Program-made: the position numbers and the translations under genes
Shown: one piece after another, positions 1-6,302 of the stretch
Position numbering within the stretch: the first letter of the stretch is position 1
How the letters are laid out: the number at the start of each line of letters is the position of its first letter
The notes under the pieces: model-generated
What the model was told of the DNA's origin: nothing
The model's database searches: none
The model's input: only the letters and a program-made list of their open reading frames with translations
Source of the DNA: Thermoleophilia bacterium UBA5186
Lineage (GTDB): Bacteria > Actinomycetota > Thermoleophilia > Gaiellales > Gaiellaceae
Length of the DNA stretch: 8,272 nt
NCBI GenBank assembly: GCA_002413095.1
Contig: DHWI01000173.1
Coordinates: 15,054 to 23,325 of the forward strand
Reading direction: 5' to 3'

Positions 1-512
1 GCGCCCGCGTCGAGCCAGGCCCGGCCCTGCTCGATCAGCTTCTCGACCTCGTCCGAGCTGAACGCGCCGGTGTGCTTCTTGCCGAGCTCGAACTGCACGT
101 CCAGCCCGCGCTCCCGGGCCTTGGCCACGACCGCGGCCGGCTCGAGTGTCATGTCCGTGAAGCCCTCGCCGCACTCGATGCGATCGAACCCGAGACCGGC
201 GCACAGGTCGAGATAGGCGTCCAGACGTCCTTGCGCGACAGCGACCTCGAACGGGCCTCCGCCGGTCGTCGTCGAGACTCCGAGCCGCTTCGCCGAGGCC
301 ATCTTCTTCCGCGTCGCGCGCTCGCCGGCGACCATCCAGCAGGCCATCGAGACCTTGAGGATCGAGATCAGGTGCGCGCTCTGCTCGAGGTGGCTCTCGA
401 GGGTGACGGGGTCGTAACCGGGGTCGAACGGGCTGATCGCGGGTGCGAGGTCGGGCACGCCGATAGAGCGAAGGTACTCGGCCGTCGAGAGTGTCCCGCT
501 CGGGGTCGTCAC
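1..512 (-). CDS. comA: Phosphosulfolactate synthase (ComA family), partial, C-terminus beyond the left edge
   Basis: ComA enzymes are TIM-barrel proteins that add sulfite to phosphoenolpyruvate to give (2R)-phosphosulfolactate. The first 170 residues are visible. The family pattern can be followed in order: FDPGY near residues 29-33 (family D-x-G-Y strand), LKVSM at 52-56 (family VK-F/L-G strand), GGGPFE at 84-89 (family GGTLFE), then QGRLDAYLDLC with LGFDRIE ending at 113, and FELGKK at 141-146 (family EVGKK). The partner gene comB lies two genes upstream in the same operon, which strengthens the call. The start is a GTG 16 bases after the ATP-grasp stop; the nearby ATG at 523 is out of frame and stops after four codons. 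The usual acidic/Asn segment after the E113 strand reads CGEGF here, so this is a divergent member and its substrate could differ. The family is fairly sure, the exact reaction less so. Confidence 0.75.
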   Translation of the reverse strand, partial: MTTPSGTLSTAEYLRSIGVPDLAPAISPFDPGYDPVTLESHLEQSAHLISILKVSMACWMVAGERATRKKMASAKRLGVSTTTGGGPFEVAVAQGRLDAYLDLCAGLGFDRIECGEGFTDMTLEPAAVVAKARERGLDVQFELGKKHTGAFSSDEVEKLIEQGRAWLDAG

Positions 513-528
513 CGCGCTCGCATCGTAG

Positions 529-1734
529 TTACGGCCGGAGACGGGAAAGCACGCGGCGGGTCTTCGCGGATCCCATCTGCGCGCACATCGCCGCGAACGG
601 CTTCGGATCGTCCCGCGCGAACCACGCGGCCTCCTCGACGCCGCGGAACGAGCGCGCCCACTCGCGCCACGTCAGCTTGCCGTCCGCGACGTACTTGCGC
701 GACGACGTGAGGTCGAGGTTCTCGACGACCCAGCGGCGGCCGTCGTGCGCCTCGTCGCGCGGCACCGATTGGCCCGTCAGGTCGAGGTAGAGCGCCCGCA
801 CGACGTCCATCCCGCCCCTCCCGACGAAGAGCCGGAACGTCGCGCCGACCCGCGGATTGACGTCGAGGAGCTTGTACGTGTCGTCGCGGGCGTCGTAGCG
901 CCAGCCGATGTCGAGGATGCCGCGGTAGCCGACCTCGCGCATCAAGCTCGTCGTCTGCTCCAGCACGCGCTCGTTCCGTTCGACCACCCCGAGCGACGTC
1001 AGGCCGGTGTAGGGCGGGAACTGGCGCAGCTTTCGGGCCGTGACGCCGAAACGGCACTCCGACTGCTCGTCGAAGTACCCGTCGAACATCCACACCGTCT
1101 CGGGCCCGCCCGGGATGTACTCCTGGAGCATCAGGTTGGGATCGTCGGGATCCTCGAGCCGGTCGTAGGCGCTGAGAAGCTCGTCCTTGCTCTCGACGAT
1201 CGCGATCCGCGTGCCGGTGCGGTCGGCCAGCGCCCACGAGTCGATTCCCTTGATCACGAGCGGGTAGCGCGTCTCGTCGGCCAGCGCCTCGACCTCCGCG
1301 CGCGAGGTCGGGAAGGTCGTGTGCGGCGTCGGCACGCCCAGGCTGCGGCATAGCTCGTCCATCCCCTGCTTCGAGTAGAGCTTCGCCGCGAGACCCGGCG
1401 GTTGGCGCGGAAAGAGGAACCACTCGCGCAGCTCCTCCCCGTGCTCGGCGACGAGGACGCTGGAGACGTCGTCGGTGGGGATCAGGATCGCGCGGCCGAG
1501 CCGTGTACCGAGGCGCTTCAGAAACTCGAGCGCCTCGCCGCCCGCGCCGGTGAAGGCCAACGGCTCGACGTCGTAGCGCGACGACGCAGCGGGCACGTCC
1601 AGCGAGTCGTGGCAGCAGCGGACGCTGACGCCGAGGCGGCCCAGGCTCCTTGCGATGCCAAGCCCCTGATGGTCGAAGTGCTCGGGAACGAGCTTTGCGA
1701 CGACGACCGGCGTCGACGAGTCGGCGATCTTCAC
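529..1734 (-). CDS. ATP-grasp carboxylate-amine ligase-like protein between comB and comA
   Basis: This 401-residue protein belongs to the ATP-grasp superfamily. These enzymes use ATP to form an acyl phosphate on a carboxylate and couple it to an amine or other nucleophile. Visible landmarks are an N-terminal Rossmann-like segment (VVVAKLVPEHFDHQGLG from about residue 10), the ATP-binding lysine in PLVIKGIDSW (K162), the hinge segment LMLQEYIPGG (E205), and the metal-binding strands ILDIGW (D275) and LLDVNPRVG (D291, N293, R295). It resembles the uncharacterised ATP-grasp proteins often found in exopolysaccharide clusters. The GTG start overlaps the comB stop as GTGA, which gives the right protein start; the open frame extends upstream to 1965 but that part is low-complexity Arg-rich shadow. 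No signal peptide or membrane segment is seen, so it is probably cytoplasmic. The natural substrate is unknown; from its position between comB and comA I infer that sulfolactate is a candidate. Confidence 0.85.
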   Translation of the reverse strand: MKIADSSTPVVVAKLVPEHFDHQGLGIARSLGRLGVSVRCCHDSLDVPAASSRYDVEPLAFTGAGGEALEFLKRLGTRLGRAILIPTDDVSSVLVAEHGEELREWFLFPRQPPGLAAKLYSKQGMDELCRSLGVPTPHTTFPTSRAEVEALADETRYPLVIKGIDSWALADRTGTRIAIVESKDELLSAYDRLEDPDDPNLMLQEYIPGGPETVWMFDGYFDEQSECRFGVTARKLRQFPPYTGLTSLGVVERNERVLEQTTSLMREVGYRGILDIGWRYDARDDTYKLLDVNPRVGATFRLFVGRGGMDVVRALYLDLTGQSVPRDEAHDGRRWVVENLDLTSSRKYVADGKLTWREWARSFRGVEEAAWFARDDPKPFAAMCAQMGSAKTRRVLSRLRP

Positions 1735-2438
1735 GCGCTCTCGGCGACCAGCTCGCCGTCGGCGAACACGAACGTCCGGCGCAGGTCGTCGACGTGCGCA
1801 AGCACGAACTCGAGATCGTCTTCCTGGCCGGTCCGGCGCAGGTACTCGACGCTGTTCGAGCCGAGGAACGCGTCGGCGGGCTGCCCACTCCAGCGCTCGA
1901 CGATCGCCTCCGTGTCCGGCGTCTCGGGCTCGAAGCCCGCCCGCACCAGGCCCGCTGCGATCCACGCGCAGCAGAGCTGGTCCTCTTCCCTGAACTCGTT
2001 CCTGGCCCCCGCCCCGATCAGCGCGACCGAGGCCTCGCCGCCGGCGAGGCGCTCGACCTGGGCCGACCAGTTTCGCAGCGAGGCCGCGTAGATCGCGACG
2101 GCCCCGCGCGCCTCCCAGAGGAGCCTCGTCCCGGACGTGGACAGCAGGATCAGCGGCCGCCCGGGCTCGTCACGCTCGGCGAGCGCGGCCGGGCTGTTGT
2201 TCAGGTCGAACCCGTACGGGACGCTGCCGCCGAGCTCTCCCACGAGCAACGGCTCCGGCAGACGCGCCGCCAACGGCACGGCGACCTCGAGTGAAGGCAC
2301 CGGATAGCAGCGGTACCCGCGCTCGATCGCCGTTTGGGCGGTGGTCGTCGCGCGGATCACGTCGATCGCGACGATCGCGTGACCGTCCCGGTACTCCCGT
2401 GCGCGTTCCGGAAAGCAATCGACGACCACCTTCGGCAT
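1731..2438 (-). CDS. comB: 2-phosphosulfolactate phosphatase (ComB)
   Basis: ComB is a Mg-dependent phosphatase, unrelated to the HAD family, that converts 2-phosphosulfolactate to 3-sulfolactate. At 235 residues the length is normal for the family. The diagnostic blocks are all present in order: AIDVIRATTTA at residues 24-34 (D26 and R29), LVGELGG at 65-71 followed by YGFDLNNSP at 75-83, LLSTSGTRLL at 98-107, and IGAGARNEFREEDQLCCAW ending about 159, which matches the family's G-x-x-x-EDxxCAG end block. It is the first gene of the leftward operon, starting at an ATG 51 bases from the divergent glycosyltransferase gene. No strong Shine-Dalgarno site precedes it. Its stop overlaps the GTG of the ATP-grasp gene by 4 bases. 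In archaea ComB serves coenzyme M synthesis; in bacteria it can simply make sulfolactate, and nothing else here points to coenzyme M. Confidence 0.88.
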   Translation of the reverse strand: MPKVVVDCFPERAREYRDGHAIVAIDVIRATTTAQTAIERGYRCYPVPSLEVAVPLAARLPEPLLVGELGGSVPYGFDLNNSPAALAERDEPGRPLILLSTSGTRLLWEARGAVAIYAASLRNWSAQVERLAGGEASVALIGAGARNEFREEDQLCCAWIAAGLVRAGFEPETPDTEAIVERWSGQPADAFLGSNSVEYLRRTGQEDDLEFVLAHVDDLRRTFVFADGELVAESA

Positions 2439-2473
2439 CGCGAGACCGTAGCCGAGGGCCCGGCGACGCCGCG

Positions 2474-2481
2474 ATTATGCT
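2474..2481. promoter_or_regulatory. Possible bidirectional -10 core between comB and the GT2 gene
   Basis: This AT-rich octamer stands out in a very GC-rich 51-base spacer. On the plus strand it contains TATGCT (2476-2481), an acceptable -10 hexamer, 8 bases before the GTG of the GT2 gene. On the minus strand the same bases read CATAAT (2479-2474), one mismatch from the consensus and about 35 bases before the comB ATG. No convincing -35 hexamer is seen on either side at the usual spacing. The reading is therefore that the divergent arms share overlapping promoters, inferred from base composition and spacing only. Confidence 0.35.
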
Positions 2482-2489
2482 GCGGCGCG

Positions 2490-3362
2490 GTGCGAATCTC
2501 CGTCCTGATCCCGACGCTGCGCCGCCAAGAGCCGCTGCGCGAGACGCTCGAAAGCGTGCTCGGCACGGATCCCCCTCCGGCCGAGATCGTCGTCATCGAC
2601 GGCGACCCCGAGCGCTCGGCCGAGAGCCTGGTAGCCGGGTTCCGCCGGGACAACGGGCCGGCGCTCGTCTACCTTCCCGGGGAGCCGAGCGTCACCCGGC
2701 AGCGCAACCTGGGCATGGATACGGCCACGGGAGACGTGTTCGTTTTCCTCGACGACGACGTGAGCGTCCGGCCGGACCTGTTCGCGGTGCTCGCCCGTGC
2801 GTTCGAGGACGGCTCCGTCGTCGGCGCAACCGGCCCGATCGTCGAGCAGGCCGCACACAAGATCGGCGGCCAGCGCTCGCTCATTCGCCGAATCCTGTTC
2901 GCAGGCGTCTCCGAGGGATCGTTTGCCGACTTCGGCTATCCCCGCTACGTCGTCAACGAGAAGGTCGAGCGCGACGTCGAGTTCATGCCCGGCTGCCTGA
3001 TGAGCGTTCGCCGGGACCTCGGCCGGACAATCCGGTTCGACGAGACCCTGACCGGCTACGCGCTCGCCGAGGACGAAGACTTCTCCTACCGCGCGTCTCG
3101 CCACGGACGCATTCGGTTCCTCCCCGACGCGGAGGTGGAGCACAAGAAGACCGGCTTCACGACGGCGAACGCCCGCGAGCTCGGCCGCAAGGTCGTCATC
3201 AACCGCGCGTATCTCTTCCGTAAGAACTTCGATCCTCGGCTCTGGACGAGGCTCCAGTTCGCCTTCCTGATCGGGATGCTGCTCACACACCGCGTGGTGA
3301 ACCGCGAATGGGCGTCCGCTCGGGGGATCCTGGACGGGATCGTGATGGCGTGGCGGGCGTGA
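2490..3362 (+). CDS. Glycosyltransferase family 2
   Basis: This 290-residue protein has a GT-A fold glycosyltransferase pattern. Its job would be to move a sugar from a nucleotide-sugar donor onto a growing glycan at the inner face of the membrane. It opens with the typical RISVLIPTLRR strand, then EIVVIDGD at about residues 30-37. The metal-binding DxD appears as FLDDD (D88-D90) and the acidic catalytic motif as AEDEDFSYR (E194-D197). The acceptor region FMPGCLMSVRR is also typical of family 2. No membrane helix is clear beyond a weak hydrophobic stretch (FAFLIGMLL) near the end. The GTG at 2490 puts the first strand at residues 2-8, as in the family. The frame stays open up to 2334, but that extension would run through the divergent comB gene. 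Its stop overlaps the next start as GTGA. The donor and acceptor sugars cannot be told from sequence. Confidence 0.9.
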   Translation: MRISVLIPTLRRQEPLRETLESVLGTDPPPAEIVVIDGDPERSAESLVAGFRRDNGPALVYLPGEPSVTRQRNLGMDTATGDVFVFLDDDVSVRPDLFAVLARAFEDGSVVGATGPIVEQAAHKIGGQRSLIRRILFAGVSEGSFADFGYPRYVVNEKVERDVEFMPGCLMSVRRDLGRTIRFDETLTGYALAEDEDFSYRASRHGRIRFLPDAEVEHKKTGFTTANARELGRKVVINRAYLFRKNFDPRLWTRLQFAFLIGMLLTHRVVNREWASARGILDGIVMAWRA

Positions 3363-4429
3363 AGCCGCTCACGATCGCTTTCGTGTCCTCACACGCCCGT
3401 AACGGAGGCTCAGAGCGCTACCTCGAGACTCTGCTCGGCCTCCTCGACCCGACCTGGCCGAAGCAGGCGATCTGCCTCGAGCGCGGCCCGCTCGCCGACC
3501 GGCTCGTGGCCGCAGGGATCCCGACCGCCGTCGTCGAGACGAGCGGCAGCCCGCAGAGGATCCTCGCCGCCGGCTGGCGACTGCGCAGGCTCCTACGCCG
3601 CATGCGGCCGGACGTCGTGCATGCCAACGGCGTGAAGGCCGCGCTCGTGTCGGTGCTCGCCGCCGCCGGAACTCGGATCCCGGTCGTCTGGGTCAAGCAC
3701 GACTTCAGCTGGGACCGCGCGCTCGGCAACGCGATCGCCGGGCGCTGCCGCCTCGTCGTCGGCGTCAGCGAGGCGGTGACTGCTTCGCTCCGCGACCGCA
3801 GCCGAGTGCGCGTCGTGCCCACCGGCATTGCCGAGGTTGATCCCGGCGGCCCGGTCGCCGAGCTCGAACTGCCCGCCGGAGTGGACGTGGTCGGCGTCTT
3901 TGCCTACCTCCATCCGCGGAAGGGTCAGGCGGAGCTCGTCGAGGCGGCGGCGCAGGTGCTCGAACGACGTCCGGGCACGCAGTTCCTGGTCGTCGGAGGC
4001 GACGCACCGGAGGCACTCGACTACGCCGCGGCGGTACGCGCACGCGTCGACGAGCTCGGAATCTCCGCTGCGGTCACGTTCCTCGGCCATCGCGAGGACG
4101 CGGCCGAGCTGATGCGGGCCTGTGATCTGATCGTCATCCCGACCGTCGAGCCCGGCGAGGGGTTCGGCCTGGTCGCGCTGGAGGCGTTCTCGCTGGGCAC
4201 CCCCGTGGTCGGGTACGCGGCCGGCGCGCTGCCGGAGGTTACCGGCGACTGCGCACTGCTCGTGCCGGCAGGAGACCACGCGGGGCTCGCCGACGCCATC
4301 GTCCGCGTCCTCGAGGATGCCGGGCTGCGGGCGAGGCTCGTGGAGTGCGGACGCACTCGGGTTCGAGAGCGGTACGGGCTCGAGCGGTGGGCCGAACAGC
4401 TCGCGGACTGCTACAAGGACGCCGCGTGA
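3359..4429 (+). CDS. Glycosyltransferase family 4 (first copy)
   Basis: A 356-residue GT-B fold, retaining glycosyltransferase. The N-terminal acceptor half starts with TIAFVSSHARNGGSERYLETLL, in which the GGSE loop is typical of GT4, and includes RPDVVHANGVKAAL. The C-terminal donor half contains FAYLHPRKGQAELVEA (the family's R-x-x-KG phosphate-binding region), FLGHREDAAELMRACDLIVIPT, and the E-x7-E motif E267-GFGLVAL-E275 that binds the nucleotide sugar. The closing segment LERWAEQLADCY is also typical. The GTG start is fixed by the 4-base overlap with the preceding GT2 stop; an in-frame ATG at 3308 would add 17 non-conserved residues. The gene is translationally linked on both sides (GTGA at 3359-3362 and 4426-4429). 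It probably adds one sugar to the lipid-linked glycan made by this operon; linkage and donor are unknown. Confidence 0.92.
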   Translation: MKPLTIAFVSSHARNGGSERYLETLLGLLDPTWPKQAICLERGPLADRLVAAGIPTAVVETSGSPQRILAAGWRLRRLLRRMRPDVVHANGVKAALVSVLAAAGTRIPVVWVKHDFSWDRALGNAIAGRCRLVVGVSEAVTASLRDRSRVRVVPTGIAEVDPGGPVAELELPAGVDVVGVFAYLHPRKGQAELVEAAAQVLERRPGTQFLVVGGDAPEALDYAAAVRARVDELGISAAVTFLGHREDAAELMRACDLIVIPTVEPGEGFGLVALEAFSLGTPVVGYAAGALPEVTGDCALLVPAGDHAGLADAIVRVLEDAGLRARLVECGRTRVRERYGLERWAEQLADCYKDAA

Positions 4430-6297
4430 ACGAGCGAGTCGATCCGCTGTGGTCTGCGCTGGCGCTCTTGATCGCTGCGGCGGCGATGGCCGGGATCAGC
4501 CTGATCACCGGTGCCGGTCTTATCCACGTCTCCACAACGCTGAACAAGCCTGCTCCGGTCGTCTTGCTCGTGCTCGTGCTGCTCCCGACCGTTGCGCTCG
4601 CTACGTTCTCGTCGCCACGGATCGCCGTCGCAGCGGTCTTCGCCGCGTTCATCGCCGGACCCAGCCCGACGAAGGCCGCGATCTTCTTCTTCGCGGCGCT
4701 GGTCGTGCTGAGCCGGATCGCGGTCGGCAAGACGCCGATCGCCTGGTCGCCGACGCTCTGGTGGGCCGTCGCGCTCTTCAGCTGGACGATCTTCGCGCTG
4801 GGCTCGTCGATCGAACCGGTGCTCGCGACCAAGAGCGTGGCCGTCCTGTTCGCCGGGATCCTGTTCGCGACCGTCGTCCTCGCCGCCTGCCGGACGATGA
4901 ACGACGTCCGCTGGATTCTCGGCGCGTTCGTCGTGCTCTCGACGATCCTCGTCGCCAAGGCGCTCACCCACGCCGGCCAGCTCCAGGCCATCGGCGCAGG
5001 AACGCAGGTCAACAACAGGCTGCAAGGCGACTTCGGATCGCCGAACCAACTCGGCTCGTTCTGCGACCTGGGGGCGTTCGTCGCTGTCGGGCTCGCGTTC
5101 GGCGCCCGTTCGCGGCTCGCGCGCTTCGCCGCCACCCTTGCTTTCGGGATCCTCCTCACGGGCCTGACCTTCTCCCTCTCGCGCGGCGCCTGGATTGGCG
5201 CCGTCCTCGCGCTCGTGTACCTGCTGTTCGCGCTGCGCGAGGCGCGCGCCGTGGCGATCGCGATCGGTGTCCCGATGATCGTCGTGGCCTGGCTGATCGG
5301 CTCGTTCGCGCCGGGGAACACCCAGATCCAGGTGATCACGAAGCGCGTGGGCGCGCTGACCTTCGCGAGCCCGTACGACGACCGCCGTCAGATCTGGGCC
5401 GAGGCGATCCGCGAGATGAAGGCGAAGCCATGGCTCGGGTACGGGCCTGGCGACTTCCCCGTCAGCAGCCTGCGGACGGGCTCCGACACGAGCTCGGTCT
5501 ACGCGCTGCACGCGCACAACCTCTGGTTGACCTGGGGCGCCGAGACGGGCATTCCCGCGGTCGCGATCATCGTCGGGCTCACAGCCGCGGTCGGATTCGC
5601 CGCGCGCCGGGCTACGCGGGGAGCCAACAACCGGGGGGACCGGGAAGATCGCGCGATCGTCGTCGGAGTGACCGCTGCGCTGATCACCGTCCTGGGCCAG
5701 GGACTCGTCGACTACACGCTCCGAAACGTCGTCATCTTCACGGCGTTATGGGGTCTGATCGGGGCACTCCTCGTCGCGCGCCGCGAGGCGTACCACGTCC
5801 TCGAGACCCCGGAGTCGGCGGAACCCGTGCGAGCGCCACACCGGATCCTGGAGCAGACGCGCGCCGGGTTGATCCCGCGAGCTCGCGTCGAGCACGTCGC
5901 CGAGACGAACGGCGATCCACATGGCGACTACGATCCGCGTGACTTGCCCGAAAAGCACGACGAACGACTCGAGCGGAGGCTTGCCGAGCAGTCGGAGGCC
6001 CTGCAAGCGCGTCGCAGCCGGCTAAGGCAGCTTCGCGACGCGCTGACCGAGCGGGAGCGGGAGATCGAAGGGCGCGACCAGACCCTCGCGCGGCAGGCGG
6101 CGGAGGTGGAACGCGAGCGCGGCCGGCACGAGGAGATTGCTGCGCGACTGACTGAGGTCGAGGCGCGTGAGGCTTCTGTCACGCAACGGGAGCGGCAGCT
6201 CGCGGAGCGCGCCGAGCGACTCGACTCGCGCGTACGAGACCTCGCAGCACGGGTCCGAGAGCTGGACGCGCGCGCCGCGGACCGGCCTGAGCCCTAG
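4426..6297 (+). CDS. O-antigen ligase/polymerase-type (Wzy_C) membrane protein with C-terminal coiled coil
   Basis: This 623-residue protein has two parts. Residues 1 to about 452 form a polytopic membrane domain with roughly 10-12 hydrophobic helices, in the O-antigen ligase/Wzy_C superfamily, which transfers or polymerises lipid-linked glycans on the outer side of the membrane. Landmarks are FGSPNQLGSF (203-212), LSRGAWIG with R253, the extracytoplasmic loop containing RQIWAEAI (about 320) and GYGPGDF (about 338), and HAHNLWLTWGAETGI with H364, the conserved His-Asn region. Residues about 453-510 are a polar linker. Residues about 511-620 are an almost uninterrupted Glu/Arg-rich coiled coil with heptad spacing. 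Classical WaaL or Wzy proteins (about 400-450 residues) lack such a tail. The GTG start overlaps the previous stop as GTGA. Ligase versus polymerase cannot be separated by sequence alone. Confidence 0.85.
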   Translation: MNERVDPLWSALALLIAAAAMAGISLITGAGLIHVSTTLNKPAPVVLLVLVLLPTVALATFSSPRIAVAAVFAAFIAGPSPTKAAIFFFAALVVLSRIAVGKTPIAWSPTLWWAVALFSWTIFALGSSIEPVLATKSVAVLFAGILFATVVLAACRTMNDVRWILGAFVVLSTILVAKALTHAGQLQAIGAGTQVNNRLQGDFGSPNQLGSFCDLGAFVAVGLAFGARSRLARFAATLAFGILLTGLTFSLSRGAWIGAVLALVYLLFALREARAVAIAIGVPMIVVAWLIGSFAPGNTQIQVITKRVGALTFASPYDDRRQIWAEAIREMKAKPWLGYGPGDFPVSSLRTGSDTSSVYALHAHNLWLTWGAETGIPAVAIIVGLTAAVGFAARRATRGANNRGDREDRAIVVGVTAALITVLGQGLVDYTLRNVVIFTALWGLIGALLVARREAYHVLETPESAEPVRAPHRILEQTRAGLIPRARVEHVAETNGDPHGDYDPRDLPEKHDERLERRLAEQSEALQARRSRLRQLRDALTEREREIEGRDQTLARQAAEVERERGRHEEIAARLTEVEAREASVTQRERQLAERAERLDSRVRDLAARVRELDARAADRPEP

Positions 6298-6302
6298 CCT
6301 GG

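Noticed and set aside
72..710. Plus-strand open frame over comA and the end of the ATP-grasp gene
   Set aside because: Its product is compositionally biased with no recognisable fold pattern and lies opposite two genes with clear family motifs; it is a high-GC shadow.
1735..1965. N-terminal extension of the ATP-grasp frame upstream of the GTG at 1734
   Set aside because: It is Arg-rich, low-complexity sequence lying entirely within comB in another frame. The GTGA overlap and the family-like N-terminus support the start at 1734.
2334..2489. Upstream extension of the GT2 frame to an ATG at 2334
   Set aside because: It would overlap the start of the divergent comB gene and add residues with no family pattern. 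The first conserved strand begins right after the GTG at 2490.
4239..5517. Long minus-strand open frames opposite the membrane ligase gene
   Set aside because: The products are Arg/Ala/Asp-biased without motifs, while the plus strand encodes a coherent polytopic membrane protein. Long antisense frames are expected at this GC content.
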